From a virus, in the IMG/VR virus record IMGVR_UViG_3300022744_000020, positions 124,001 through 188,000 of that record: DNA of 64,000 nucleotides; one strand, 5' to 3'. The notes under the pieces were generated by a model. That model was given only the letters and a program-made list of their open reading frames with translations, did not search any database and was not told the DNA's origin. Of this stretch, positions 35,760 to 44,875 are shown one piece after another (the stretch's first letter is position 1; each line of letters starts with the position of its first letter). The translations under genes were made by a program, and so were the position numbers.

Positions 35760-35793
35760 TAGGACACCCGGAGGGCAACCTCCGGGTGTCCTA
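35760..35793 (+). terminator. Hairpin terminator with GCAA tetraloop
   Basis: A perfect 15-bp stem (TAGGACACCCGGAGG and its complement) is closed by a GCAA loop. It ends the internal-protein array. Confidence 0.85.
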
Positions 35794-35845
35794 TGTATGC
35801 CGCATATGCCCGGCATTTTGTGTAATGAAAGTTCAGGAGAAACAA

Positions 35846-37369
35846 ATGCCGAGAATCTACAAACCCACCCCTTCGATAAATCAAACGGTTGATCGTCCTA
35901 TTATTCTTCAGGTCGTGAAGAACCTGATGAAAGACATCGGAATTTCGGATCAGACCAAAATCAACTTCTTTGGCACTCAAGGACAAGCTGCTCTTGAAGG
36001 TGCAATCTCTACAAATGGAGAACACAATCGCTGGCCATATGACGAACGAATCACAATAGAGTCCACGGTTCAGGTCGATGAGACGGCTCCGTTCGACGTG
36101 ATCCGTGATCCTTTAGAGGGAACGAATTACTTTGATGATCAGTCCGTCGGCATCCACATTTACCCCGTGGTGCGTTTGCATAAATGCACACTGAGTTTCA
36201 AGTACCGGGCACTCGACCAACATCAAGCCAAGGCTTGGAGAAACGAAATGTCCACGAGAGTTACCCAACTCCGGGATTTGTTTTTGCACGAATCAGATTT
36301 CCAGGTCAAGATACCCGATACCTTTTTGGGCGTGCTTATTCATTTGCACGATTTGATTGAGGCGACGGCTGGATATGGCTACAGTTTCAATGATTACTTT
36401 ACTCGGCACTTAAGAGAGTGCGTGAGTTTACAAACCGACGAAGCCGGGGAAAATGGGGCGTGGATTGCCACTGAGCGCCTGATTCGAATCCAAGGGTATT
36501 TTGAATTCGCCCCAGAGCCCGACGTGGAAACACGAGAAAGCGATCACGATAATCATTCGGTTACCTTGAATTATCATTTCTACTACGATCGGGTTATCGA
36601 GGTGGGAATGCAGTATCCGATCATGGTCCATAATCAGTTCATCGATGAGCGTCTGATTCCGAAGCCTCAGGATATCTACCGACTCGAAAACCAACCAAGA
36701 CAGTATCGTCGAACAGGGTTTGCTTATGCGAACCTGGAGTCCGATCAAAGACTGCTAAAGGTCCTTCCGAACGAGGCTGTTGTTATTCCAGACTTTGATG
36801 ATTGGAGACCACCGATCAAGGTTCCCAACTACATCAAGATTGCGCAGCTCCTCCTATGCATTACTCCAACTGATCGTCGCAGTCTTCTGGATCTCAAAGA
36901 CCTCGGGGATGTTCGATTAGACGAAAATCTGATGAGTTATTTGAGGTTGGTGGGAGATCAATGTGTCACAAACGAGGCGTGTCTCTATGAGTTCGTTCTT
37001 TATGAGAACGGAACCGGAGTGCCTCAGGGTGTTTTGAAGATCGATCCAGATCTGAATCTCTACGCTTCGGAAGATTTGGATTTGAGAAAGACCTACCGGA
37101 TCGCGCTTTACGTTTGCGTGAACCCCTCGACGCTGAGGCCGGCTATTTTTGATCAAATCAAAAACCATCCCAAAATGCGGGATTTCTATGTTCGTGTGGC
37201 GAACTCGGCGCTGCGTGGAATGACCCGTGGGGATCTTCCCAATACTCGGTTGAGTGCGGTAGATTTGGGTAAGCTCTATGGGTCGGTGGATCCAAGAGCA
37301 GTGAAAGCCAACGATCCTTTTTATCTGCGTGACGTGGTCACCAATTTCAACCATCTTGGGAAAATCTAA
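35846..37369 (+). CDS. Baseplate/virion-type protein, 507 residues
   Basis: The open frame begins at 35786 inside the terminator, but ATG 35846 (MPRIYKPTPSINQ) with AGGAGA at correct spacing is the start. Soluble, mixed alpha/beta, no known motif. It is the first of four genes whose stop and start codons touch or overlap (37369/37372, 38868/38865, 39497/39497), so they are translated as a unit and probably build one subassembly of the tail or baseplate. Confidence 0.65.
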   Translation: MPRIYKPTPSINQTVDRPIILQVVKNLMKDIGISDQTKINFFGTQGQAALEGAISTNGEHNRWPYDERITIESTVQVDETAPFDVIRDPLEGTNYFDDQSVGIHIYPVVRLHKCTLSFKYRALDQHQAKAWRNEMSTRVTQLRDLFLHESDFQVKIPDTFLGVLIHLHDLIEATAGYGYSFNDYFTRHLRECVSLQTDEAGENGAWIATERLIRIQGYFEFAPEPDVETRESDHDNHSVTLNYHFYYDRVIEVGMQYPIMVHNQFIDERLIPKPQDIYRLENQPRQYRRTGFAYANLESDQRLLKVLPNEAVVIPDFDDWRPPIKVPNYIKIAQLLLCITPTDRRSLLDLKDLGDVRLDENLMSYLRLVGDQCVTNEACLYEFVLYENGTGVPQGVLKIDPDLNLYASEDLDLRKTYRIALYVCVNPSTLRPAIFDQIKNHPKMRDFYVRVANSALRGMTRGDLPNTRLSAVDLGKLYGSVDPRAVKANDPFYLRDVVTNFNHLGKI

Positions 37370-37371
37370 TC

Positions 37372-38868
37372 ATGCCTTTAGCAAAAATCAATCGGACGGG
37401 TTCTGGAATCATTAAAGCGGATCCGTTGGTGGTCACCGATGCCAATGAACATAAAACTACCAAGATCAGCCACCCTCACGAGGTAAGTCTGGTAGATCAA
37501 ACGTGGACTTCGCTGCTGAACATCATCAAGCATCGGGCCGGGGCTTCTTGGCAACCTCTAGGTTACTACAACCAAAGGTTGACTCGGGACTCCGAAGTAC
37601 AGGGTGTGGCTGCTAGTCTGGATCCGACTTTCCAGTCCTACATCAAAATCGTCAATCCGGAGCTGAAGGTTTCGAGCCCACTGTCCGCGAATTTTGATAA
37701 CGAGACAAAAACTACCACATATTCCGGAACGGCTACCCTCATGGGTTTTGTTCCGAATATCGGGGATTTCTTCAGTGCGGATACTGGGGAATCAGTCATC
37801 TCTTTGTTCCGAGTGACTGAGGTTTCTCAACCATCGATTCTGAGGGAAACCGTCTACGAAATCAACTACAGTCTGGACACTCAGGATCGTCAAAAATTCG
37901 ACGATCTGGAAAAGAAGACGGTTCGGGTTTATCACTACGTTGAAGATTTTCTCAATTACGGAACTTCTCCGCTTGTTCTGCCGCAGGATTATCAGAACCT
38001 GGTGAGTCTGCACGCTGCGCTACCTAAGTGGATTGCCCGATATCTCAAGTGGTTTTTCAGTCAAGAGTACACCACGCTTTTGGTTCCCGATCAACCGCTT
38101 GAGACCTACGATCCATTCATAGTCCAGTTCTTCAGATTCATCACCTCGAGTAGTCGTGCTCCTGAACTTCAGAGACTGAGGGCCCTCAACGTCGATGAAG
38201 ATACGAATGCAACTTCTGACTCTATCTGGACCGCACTGATAAACCGAGACGAAGAACATCTGAAGTATGCCTTTACTCAGTATTGCTTGATTTCGGCTGC
38301 GTCCTTTGCTGACCAAGCTGAGTACAACTCTATTCGCTACAGCGGCTTGAGTTGGGTGGTGTACCCGGTGGATAACGTCAAGAACGTCGATAAGAATAAT
38401 TCGGCTAAGTACGTGGTCAAAATAAACTCGGGCATTCTGAGCCCGAGCAAAAAAGAAATGGTTTCGACCCCATACACCCCTCAGGTGACTTGGGATCCGG
38501 GAGTAGAAGAAGAATCTGATCCGGAAGTGAATGCGGTGGATCCTTACTCGGGCAGTCCTGTGTCGGCGAAGAAAAGATTTGACGACACAGTGGACATCAA
38601 CCTGAAAGCGATATCAACCAACATCACGGACGTGGTCACGCCAATCGGTAAGAGCGCCAGTTATGTCTTCAGTGAGGCTTTCTATCAAAACACGATTGGA
38701 CAGTCTGTTATTGAGCGACTGGTAAGGCAGTACCTGCGTGGGCAGAAAGTCGATCACAAGACCATTACGGCGGTTCTAGGTACCGTTGACCAGTGGGGGA
38801 TGGCTGAGCGTTTCTACTATCTTCCGATTTTGTTTCTGATGATTCAAAACGCACTGAAAGGCGCATGA
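37372..38868 (+). CDS. Baseplate/virion-type protein, 498 residues
   Basis: The product is beta-rich in its first half and helical near the C-terminus (SVIERLVRQYLRGQKVDH). A disordered acidic linker (EEESDPEVNAVDPYSGSP) lies near 375-395. It shares no motif I can name, but its size and coupling to both neighbours place it in the same structural unit. The start is two bases after the preceding stop. Confidence 0.65.
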   Translation: MPLAKINRTGSGIIKADPLVVTDANEHKTTKISHPHEVSLVDQTWTSLLNIIKHRAGASWQPLGYYNQRLTRDSEVQGVAASLDPTFQSYIKIVNPELKVSSPLSANFDNETKTTTYSGTATLMGFVPNIGDFFSADTGESVISLFRVTEVSQPSILRETVYEINYSLDTQDRQKFDDLEKKTVRVYHYVEDFLNYGTSPLVLPQDYQNLVSLHAALPKWIARYLKWFFSQEYTTLLVPDQPLETYDPFIVQFFRFITSSSRAPELQRLRALNVDEDTNATSDSIWTALINRDEEHLKYAFTQYCLISAASFADQAEYNSIRYSGLSWVVYPVDNVKNVDKNNSAKYVVKINSGILSPSKKEMVSTPYTPQVTWDPGVEEESDPEVNAVDPYSGSPVSAKKRFDDTVDINLKAISTNITDVVTPIGKSASYVFSEAFYQNTIGQSVIERLVRQYLRGQKVDHKTITAVLGTVDQWGMAERFYYLPILFLMIQNALKGA

Positions 38869-39497
38869 TGTTTCACACCAAACCGATCTCCCCGACGCAG
38901 AAAAAGATTCAAGATCTTGAGCACGTCCTGAAGAATCGACTCTACCTGGTCAATGTCAACGAGATCAGCGACATGTCGATGTATCAAATTCGAACGTTTG
39001 GGGTGAGAGTCAACCAACTCAACTCCAGAGACAAGTCGCACAAAACTCGGATCAAGACCCGTTATGCCACCATCGTGCAAATGGTGGATTACTTCACGCG
39101 AGGCGTAGATTTCAGTCTGGACAATCCCTCGAACAGCAAGGAGATCTACGACTTGCTGGTTCAAATGCTTCAAGCTTGGCGAGATCACATGGGCTCAAGC
39201 GTCAATCAGGGATCGTTTCCTGTGGATCTTTTGGTTTCGATGGATGCCATGGCGTCCAAAGTGTTTGGGTATGCCTGTGCGTTTACTCCCCAGGAACGCG
39301 AGGAGAGTTCTTTGGCACAGAAGATCCTGGGCGGATCTTTCAATTCCCAGACTTTCCAGAAGGTAAAACCAGAGATCACCAAAGAAGAAACGGCGAAGAG
39401 AGCACACCGCTCAATGGCGGAAACCTTTACCAAAAACCGAAGGTTCTTCAGCATGAGTACGTTGACCAGCTCTACCTTGCCGAAAGTAGGTGAGTGA
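38865..39497 (+). CDS. Small virion-assembly-type protein, 210 residues
   Basis: Helical, basic in the middle, no motif recognised. It begins within the stop of the previous gene (ATGATG; either ATG may be used) and ends in a TGATG overlap with the next. In such a tightly packed unit a small helical member is often an adaptor or chaperone for its neighbours. Confidence 0.6.
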   Translation: MMFHTKPISPTQKKIQDLEHVLKNRLYLVNVNEISDMSMYQIRTFGVRVNQLNSRDKSHKTRIKTRYATIVQMVDYFTRGVDFSLDNPSNSKEIYDLLVQMLQAWRDHMGSSVNQGSFPVDLLVSMDAMASKVFGYACAFTPQEREESSLAQKILGGSFNSQTFQKVKPEITKEETAKRAHRSMAETFTKNRRFFSMSTLTSSTLPKVGE

Positions 39498-40867
39498 TGG
39501 AAGATCTTCCGGAATTTGAGATCGAGCAGAGTCCTCTGTACGACGAGTTCATTGACGTGCAGACGAAGTGCCCGAAGGAGAGTCAAAACACATGGCAAGC
39601 CACGTTCCATTTGGGTCAAACCAACACCGAATATCATCCGATCAGTGTGGAGTCGGTTACTTTCAAGCGCGATTACGCCAGTGGATTTGCAGATGAGGTC
39701 ATGCTTATCTGCATGATCCCTTACGGAAAGTACAGTCAAAAAATCTGGCCGAATCGAGACAAGCTAGAGGTCACACTGACGAAGTATCGCTTGAAGGAAA
39801 ACTCCACTGAAATCGATTGGGATGCCGACGTACAAACTGAGCGGTACGGAGTTAAACTCATTGAAGAGCATCCAATTGCGGATATGGCAGATCACGAGGC
39901 AAAGGACGAGTACGCTCTTGACCTGATGTCTCCGCTGCTGCCGATCAAGTTTCAAATCTTCAACAAGAGCGACGAACGTATTCGACAAATTGAGATCGGT
40001 GGGCCCTGGAGAAAGGTAAAATTGGATGTCTTGATGAAGTTGGTGCTGACTCACGAGTCCGGAAAGCTTCTGATTGACAACAAAAAAATAGTAGAGGGGG
40101 TGCAAATGCACCCCATCGGAAATCCAAAAACGTACGAGCAAGTAATTATCCCCCACGGTCTGAGGTTGGTAGATCTGGCTGGTTGGTTGCATAAAGAGCA
40201 TGGTGTTTATCAAGCAGGGATAGGATCCTACGTTCAAAACAAGAACTGGTACATCTATCCACTCTACGACACTAACGTTTATCCAACGCGGAAGAAGACC
40301 CTGACGCTGGTGTTGTTGCCGAGTAAGAAGTTCAGTGAGCTTGAACGAACCTACATGGTGCGTGGAGATACGGTCAAGATTCTTTGTGTTTCGGATAGAA
40401 ACTTCAAAGGCGACACACAGATGAACGAAGCCATTGACGGTGGTGGTGTTCGCTTTACTGAAGCCGATTCTTTCATGGGGAATTTTGGTGAGACAAAAGG
40501 AAACAAGTTTGTTGTCAATCGAAAGAAAAACAACAATGAGTTCTTGTCGAATCAGAATACGCTGAGTACACCGTATGCTCCGGTGAGTGAGAACAACATC
40601 ACGGCCAATCCCTTTGTTCACTATACCGATCTGGCCAAGAGAAAGGGCGGGTTGCTGAGAACCATTTGGCAAAACAGCGAGCCTCGGCTGCTGGAGCCTG
40701 GGATGGCAGTGAAAATACTTTACATGCATGGTCCTGATGTAAAGCAAGCTTACGGGGTTTTGGTAGTGGCTAACCACATGACGGTAAAGGTCGGTGATGT
40801 TTCAATGAAGAAACACATGACTCATTCGGAACTTTGGTTCTTCACGAACATGAAGATCCGAGAATAA
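39497..40867 (+). CDS. Candidate baseplate hub protein (gp27/gpD-like), 456 residues
   Basis: ATG 39497 overlaps the preceding stop. The order of segments - an N-terminal beta domain, a central helix-plus-strand block with HGLRLVDLAGWLHKEHGVYQ and GSYVQNKNWYIYPLYD, then LTLVLLPSKKFSELERTYMV and a late beta barrel (GMAVKILYMHGPDVKQAYG) - resembles the two-barrel hub proteins (T4 gp27, P2 gpD) that carry the spike. This is inference from pattern. It ends the four-gene unit at a strong bidirectional terminator. Confidence 0.5.
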   Translation: MEDLPEFEIEQSPLYDEFIDVQTKCPKESQNTWQATFHLGQTNTEYHPISVESVTFKRDYASGFADEVMLICMIPYGKYSQKIWPNRDKLEVTLTKYRLKENSTEIDWDADVQTERYGVKLIEEHPIADMADHEAKDEYALDLMSPLLPIKFQIFNKSDERIRQIEIGGPWRKVKLDVLMKLVLTHESGKLLIDNKKIVEGVQMHPIGNPKTYEQVIIPHGLRLVDLAGWLHKEHGVYQAGIGSYVQNKNWYIYPLYDTNVYPTRKKTLTLVLLPSKKFSELERTYMVRGDTVKILCVSDRNFKGDTQMNEAIDGGGVRFTEADSFMGNFGETKGNKFVVNRKKNNNEFLSNQNTLSTPYAPVSENNITANPFVHYTDLAKRKGGLLRTIWQNSEPRLLEPGMAVKILYMHGPDVKQAYGVLVVANHMTVKVGDVSMKKHMTHSELWFFTNMKIRE

Positions 40868-40874
40868 GTCACGA

Positions 40875-40920
40875 ATACCACCCACCACACAGGTATCAAA
40901 GCCTGTGTGGTGGGTGGTAT
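40875..40920. terminator. Bidirectional hairpin terminator
   Basis: A perfect 19-bp stem (ATACCACCCACCACACAGG and its complement) with an 8-base loop lies between the convergent hub-like and thymidylate kinase genes. Confidence 0.88.
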
Positions 40921-40930
40921 GTTGGGGCAA

Positions 40931-41593
40931 TTACATCGGCTTGAGCGTGAGATCAAACATGATCGCTTGCTTGGCCTTTTCCAGGACCGTGGCCTGATCC
41001 TGGTTAGCGTCGATCATGACCATTCTCGAGTTTTCTCGCGCCTTCTCACGATAGTACCATTGACGGTACAGTTCGTTCGGAGTGATCTTGTTGCTGAAAT
41101 GCTTGTCATCCAGCGGGGTCTTACCACGGGACTCGGCACGCTGCTTGGAAACCGAAGGAAGAACATCCAGAAACAGAATCAGATCAGGTGTGCAATCGAT
41201 GTAGCCGACAACCTTGTCGACATTTTCGATGAGCTCTTCCTGCTTGCCCATGATGCCCTGGTAGACCTCCATGCTCGGGCGGTAACGATCAGCCACCACG
41301 ATCTTTCCTTGTTGGAGAGCAGGTCGAATAACGGTAGAAGTGGTCTGAATGCGGTCAGCGATGAACAACAGCGTCTGAGCCGACGGGTGCAGTGCGGCTC
41401 CAGTAGCTTCGACTTTGTTTTGACTGATCAGGTCACGAATCTGCGGCACGCACGGCTGAAACAGCCCAACAACTGGACGCACTTGGATTTGCTCCAACCA
41501 GTCTTTGAGTTGTCGGGAGAGCGTTGTCTTGCCAGAGCCGTCGGCCCCTTCGACGACAAAGAAGAAACTGCGGGGTTCGGGTTCTTTATTCAT
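40931..41593 (-). CDS. tmk: Thymidylate kinase (dTMP kinase)
   Basis: It phosphorylates dTMP to dTDP, the step after thymidylate synthase. Taking ATG 41593, the P-loop EGADGSGKTT is at 15-24, and the DRY motif (VVADRYRPS) at 102-104 matches the dTMP kinase base- and phosphate-binding loop. A lid-like segment with Arg (SRGKTPLDDKH) follows the EGQ/DV helix (FLDVLPSVSKQRAESRGK). Length (220 residues) is normal. The start overlaps the stop of the upstream gene by 8 bases; an in-frame start at 41632 would add 13 residues. Together with thyA at 62749 and nrdA at 63855 it supplies dTTP for phage replication. Confidence 0.9.
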   Translation of the reverse strand: MNKEPEPRSFFFVVEGADGSGKTTLSRQLKDWLEQIQVRPVVGLFQPCVPQIRDLISQNKVEATGAALHPSAQTLLFIADRIQTTSTVIRPALQQGKIVVADRYRPSMEVYQGIMGKQEELIENVDKVVGYIDCTPDLILFLDVLPSVSKQRAESRGKTPLDDKHFSNKITPNELYRQWYYREKARENSRMVMIDANQDQATVLEKAKQAIMFDLTLKPM

Positions 41594-42566
41594 TTTCAGA
41601 ATTGGTGGTGGTGATTGGGGATCCGCGATCAAGGTACTTGATCATCCAGGGGTCAAGCTGTGCGTATTGGTTTGGCACGTAGCCGTTGATTCTCAAAATC
41701 GTGAAAGTTGCCAGCGCTTTGGCATGTCGTGTGTCAATGAGCATATTTGCTGCGTCAACACTCAGTCCGATTGTTCTCAAGATCTGGCCATGAAGCTCTA
41801 GCCATGGCCAAGCAATGACATCAAAGGACAGACTGTTCAGAAGGGTTTCTGACCATTCCAAATACAAACTCAGGGTTTGCTTTTCCTCTTGAGTCCATTC
41901 TGATTCGATCTCTTCTTTCTCTCCCCATTTTTCGAGAAAGTCGGCCTTTGCTCGACCTATGGAGATGCCAGAATGGCTCGTATAGGCGATATAACTGCAG
42001 ATGAGTGAGATTGTCTGCTCGTCCCAAATAAACACGCCAGGAGGGCAATAGTGGCCGTAGATGAACCCGCGCAACATGAGCATTCTTCTTCGAATGAGCA
42101 GACTCGCGTTTCTGTCGGGGGTCAGTGGCTCTGAACGACAGTCTTGCAAATAAGCCAAACCCAGTCGAACAAATTCTGAGGCGCTACAGTACCCCACCCG
42201 CTTCATGACCTCCAGGGTATCGAATTCCTTCTTCCAAACATTCAAGCTGGAGGAATAAGACTTAATCTTGAGCTCGTAAATCTGACAGAACGGGGCTTTA
42301 TCTATTCGGCACCAACCGTTACGAGCTTCCACAATGCTGGGCGGATATGGGAAGAAGTCCAGCGCATCCCGGTCCAACGGAATCATGGATGCTGAGGTCG
42401 GCTGAGGTTCCGGTATCGGGGTGGGTTCTATTTTTGGAGTAAAGACTTTGTTCTTTTTCTTTTCTTGATGATCGTTGTACCAAGCAAAGGTCATCTCAAC
42501 GAGCACCCAAGCTACAACTAAAGAAAACAAAATCATGGAAGAAGGATCTGATTCCGAGGAATTCAT
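41586..42566 (-). CDS. Unknown membrane-anchored protein, 326 residues
   Basis: An N-terminal hydrophobic segment (about 10-29, MILFSLVVAWVLVEMTFAWY) is followed by a Lys-rich patch and a Pro-rich linker (PKIEPTPIPEPQP), then a soluble helical domain rich in Trp and Cys. Topology is likely N-out, C-in, given the KKK patch after the span. No family recognised. It is cotranscribed with the kinase. Confidence 0.65.
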   Translation of the reverse strand: MNSSESDPSSMILFSLVVAWVLVEMTFAWYNDHQEKKKNKVFTPKIEPTPIPEPQPTSASMIPLDRDALDFFPYPPSIVEARNGWCRIDKAPFCQIYELKIKSYSSSLNVWKKEFDTLEVMKRVGYCSASEFVRLGLAYLQDCRSEPLTPDRNASLLIRRRMLMLRGFIYGHYCPPGVFIWDEQTISLICSYIAYTSHSGISIGRAKADFLEKWGEKEEIESEWTQEEKQTLSLYLEWSETLLNSLSFDVIAWPWLELHGQILRTIGLSVDAANMLIDTRHAKALATFTILRINGYVPNQYAQLDPWMIKYLDRGSPITTTNSENE

Positions 42567-42648
42567 TTCGTATTTCTCAACTTTTGAGTGACTAAAACAT
42601 AAGCCTTAGTCGTATTTTTATCTTACAGTCAGGACGTTTGCCCTAACC

Positions 42649-43167
42649 ATGAACTCAGACATTTTACTCTTTCCAACCACACATCTGGATGAAGAGCCTA
42701 GCACGCCTAATTATGGCGATTGGGGAACTAATTGGTCATCTGATTTGCGATACGCACTCTCCAGAATACAGGTCCCATTGAGGTACATGTATTTCGGGGT
42801 AAAGAAAACAATTGCTGAAGTCAACGCTGCTGCTCTTTTCGAAGAGATTCTTATTCGCAGAGGACTGCCAGTAATTGTGGTTCCCTTCAATACCCACTTC
42901 ACTCAGTACAAACTGAACTGGGATAGCGGCCTGTTGTTTGAGCTGTGTACTTCTGCACTGCAGGTATTGAGACCACTGGCCACTAATCCCCGGATGGAAT
43001 TTGAATACTTCTACGTCAGTGGTACGAGCATTGCTGAGGACGATTCACTCACAGCCGAGTACGCTGAGAGGATCATGGAGACAATTGAATCCATACAACC
43101 TATACCTGAAGCGATGAAAACTTTAGAGGATCTACTCAAGGACATGCAATGGGTCTTGAGTAACTGA
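42649..43167 (+). CDS. Unknown protein, 172 residues
   Basis: Acidic, soluble, mixed alpha/beta; no motif known to me. The start has no Shine-Dalgarno; the leader is A/C-rich (GCCCTAACCATG), like several other genes in this half of the window. It is divergent from the membrane-anchored gene at 42566 and ends at a hairpin terminator. Confidence 0.6.
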   Translation: MNSDILLFPTTHLDEEPSTPNYGDWGTNWSSDLRYALSRIQVPLRYMYFGVKKTIAEVNAAALFEEILIRRGLPVIVVPFNTHFTQYKLNWDSGLLFELCTSALQVLRPLATNPRMEFEYFYVSGTSIAEDDSLTAEYAERIMETIESIQPIPEAMKTLEDLLKDMQWVLSN

Positions 43168-43183
43168 CGTAGAAATCTGCATC

Positions 43184-43224
43184 ATTCCTACACCACTCCC
43201 TAATCGGGATTGTGGTGTAGGAAT
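43184..43224 (+). terminator. Hairpin terminator
   Basis: ATTCCTACACCAC and its complement, with an internal loop containing CCC/GGG that extends the stem. It precedes promoter copy D. Confidence 0.75.
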
Positions 43225-43348
43225 TTGTATGTCTGAATACTTCTAAAACGAATTAGAAGGGGCGTAGAAGGCGATAAAATCAAACCAGACTACACTCGTC
43301 GGTACCGGGTATTTTAAATCGCTTAAAAAGGATTTAAGAAATTTTTGG

Positions 43349-43375
43349 GCATATATCACCTGTGTGGATCGAACT
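43349..43375 (+). promoter_or_regulatory. CATATA-type phage promoter, copy D
   Basis: GCATATATCACC followed by TGTGTGGATCGAAC matches the core and downstream box of the other copies. The core lies 65 bases before ATG 43415. Confidence 0.55.
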
Positions 43376-43414
43376 ATTTCTGACCGATCTAACACATCCG
43401 AAAAAGGACGACGC

Positions 43415-43729
43415 ATGCTTGAGAAAATCGATAGCGCGGTGATGTACCGCAAATGTGGACAGCCTGGGGAAACCTTCTTTGTCTATCTCCTGGGACCCTT
43501 TGGTTTTATCTATGCCACCTACGAAGGAGAATCCGGAACCGAGCCGGTTCACCCAGAATGTCCTTTGTGGCCTAATCAAACCGATGCCGCCGGGCTGGAA
43601 AGTGCCAAAGCACTGATCAAGAAGTGGTTGGGATTGGACCTTGGAGAAGAAACGAAAAGCGTCGGCCTTTCGAGCCCTCCTGCTTTACCTCGCTCGTACG
43701 CAAGCCTCTTGAGGAGGGAAGTGAGATGA
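43415..43729 (+). CDS. Unknown small protein, 104 residues
   Basis: The start chosen is ATG 43415 behind AAAAAGGA; an in-frame start 51 bases upstream lies inside the promoter region. The first half (FFVYLLGPFGFIYATYEGES) may form a small beta sheet. The C-terminus is Ser/Pro/Arg-rich. No known family. It overlaps the next gene by an ATGA junction, so the two are coupled. Confidence 0.65.
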   Translation: MLEKIDSAVMYRKCGQPGETFFVYLLGPFGFIYATYEGESGTEPVHPECPLWPNQTDAAGLESAKALIKKWLGLDLGEETKSVGLSSPPALPRSYASLLRREVR

Positions 43730-44085
43730 TCTTTGACGCACAAGCGGCAATCAATGCACTGATCGACCACCCGTACCATGAGGTAAATGTCGAGGATCTC
43801 CCGACCAGTAACGAAGCCTGGGACGAGCGCATGGCTAGGCGAGAAAAACTCGGGGAGGAGTTCCACGTAGAACTCAACAAAATTCCTCGCAAGGGACTGA
43901 TCTCCATGACTCGAATCCTTCGGCCAGGGATCAAATACAGCGATCGGATACTGGTTAAGTTCGGACGACAATGGCTTCGAAGTCAGTTGACGCGAAGTCT
44001 GTGCTTTCATGGCTACCACAAAGCCTTGGATCATTCCTTGCAGGTCACTCGCGCTTTGCAAAAGCCTCAGGAACAAGAGCACTGA
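43726..44085 (+). CDS. Unknown small protein, 119 residues
   Basis: ATG 43726 overlaps the stop of the previous gene. The product is helical and basic in its second half (GRQWLRSQLTRSLCFHGYHK). No family recognised. It ends the copy D cassette; a T-tract terminator follows. Confidence 0.65.
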   Translation: MIFDAQAAINALIDHPYHEVNVEDLPTSNEAWDERMARREKLGEEFHVELNKIPRKGLISMTRILRPGIKYSDRILVKFGRQWLRSQLTRSLCFHGYHKALDHSLQVTRALQKPQEQEH

Positions 44086-44110
44086 AACACTCGAACAACG
44101 CCGTCAAAAC

Positions 44111-44140
44111 AGGGAGCTTCACGCTCCCTTTTCTTTTTTG
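44111..44140 (+). terminator. Hairpin terminator
   Basis: AGGGAGC and its complement with a TTCAC loop, followed by TTTTCTTTTTTG. Confidence 0.8.
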
Positions 44141-44196
44141 TTAGCGGAACATTCCAAATTTCTTTAATCACATATAACCAGTGTGAATCGAAGACA
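44140..44196 (+). promoter_or_regulatory. CATATA-type phage promoter module, copy B
   Basis: GTTAGCGGAACATTCCAAAT, then TCACATATAACCAGTGTGAATCGAAGAC in pieces identical or nearly identical to copies A and C. The core is 72 bases before ATG 44242. Confidence 0.65.
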
Positions 44197-44241
44197 ATCA
44201 CGTCTTGCGATAACTCCCGAAAAAGGGAATTAGGAGCCACT

Positions 44242-44523
44242 ATGATCCTCGTCACCACCTTCGCTCGCGTTCTGACTGAGTCTCTCCTGTTCACGAACCG
44301 CGCGGTTCGCGGGATCAGTGAGTACGAGGCCATGACCGAGTTGTGCCACGCTGCACAGCCCGGGGGGCCGGAATCTGTAACGCTGATCGGACTCCGCCCG
44401 GATGATCTGATCCGGGAGGCGGATACGGTATTCACCGAGGTGGAAGGGTTCAGCCCTCACCTCGTGGGATACTCCAAGATCTACCTCAAGCCTGAGGAAG
44501 GTCCTTGGATCGTGCTGTCCTGA
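44242..44523 (+). CDS. Unknown small protein, 93 residues
   Basis: ATG 44242 follows TTAGGAG at good spacing. It has a helical N-terminus, a middle with GLRPDDLIREADTVFTEVEG and a C-terminal strand. No family known. It is alone between the terminator at 44111 and the one at 44537, behind promoter copy B. Confidence 0.65.
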   Translation: MILVTTFARVLTESLLFTNRAVRGISEYEAMTELCHAAQPGGPESVTLIGLRPDDLIREADTVFTEVEGFSPHLVGYSKIYLKPEEGPWIVLS

Positions 44524-44536
44524 AAGGGACAGCACG

Positions 44537-44566
44537 GAAAAGACAGCAGTAGCGTCTTTTCTTTTT
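44537..44566 (+). terminator. Hairpin terminator
   Basis: GAAAAGAC and GTCTTTTC with a 9-base loop, then TTTTTATT. Confidence 0.7.
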
Positions 44567-44572
44567 ATTCTG

Positions 44573-44627
44573 TTAAAACCGCACTCCAATTATTTTCAGT
44601 CATATATCCTCTCCATGAATCGAAGAC
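44573..44627 (+). promoter_or_regulatory. CATATA-type phage promoter module, copy C
   Basis: It has TGTTAAAACC, CCAATTATTTTCAGTCA, CATATATCC and GAATCGAAGACC. Over 35 bases upstream of the core it differs from copy A at only a few positions. The core is 76 bases before ATG 44677. Confidence 0.65.
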
Positions 44628-44676
44628 CTATCAGTCTTCTACTACTTTCCCTAACGGATAACCTGAGGAATTCGAG

Positions 44677-44820
44677 ATGTCTGAGCAACAAATCAAAAAG
44701 AAAAGCACCGTCTGGGGTGGGGCCTTCTGTGCTGTGATCGGTGCAGCAATGGTTGCGCTCGCTACCGTGAAGCTGGTGGCTGTCGCCAAAGAAGGATCCT
44801 CCACTAACGAGGCTCAGTAA
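44677..44820 (+). CDS. Small single-span membrane protein, 47 residues
   Basis: ATG 44677 opens a 47-codon ORF. It has a short polar, basic N-terminus (SEQQIKKKS), one hydrophobic span (about 14-36, WGGAFCAVIGAAMVALATVK) and a short polar tail. Upstream is CTGAGGAA. Its layout matches those at 10226 and 44876: basic head, one span, acidic/polar tail. It is the first gene behind promoter copy C. Confidence 0.65.
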   Translation: MSEQQIKKKSTVWGGAFCAVIGAAMVALATVKLVAVAKEGSSTNEAQ

Positions 44821-44875
44821 GCTCTCCGAGCTTTATTACCAATTGATACTCCCGGTCAAGGGAAAGGAATTTGAA

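Noticed and set aside
34191-35816. Minus-strand open frame of 541 codons opposite array member 9
   Set aside because: The plus-strand gene has the shared leader and strong codon bias; the antisense frame is its by-product.
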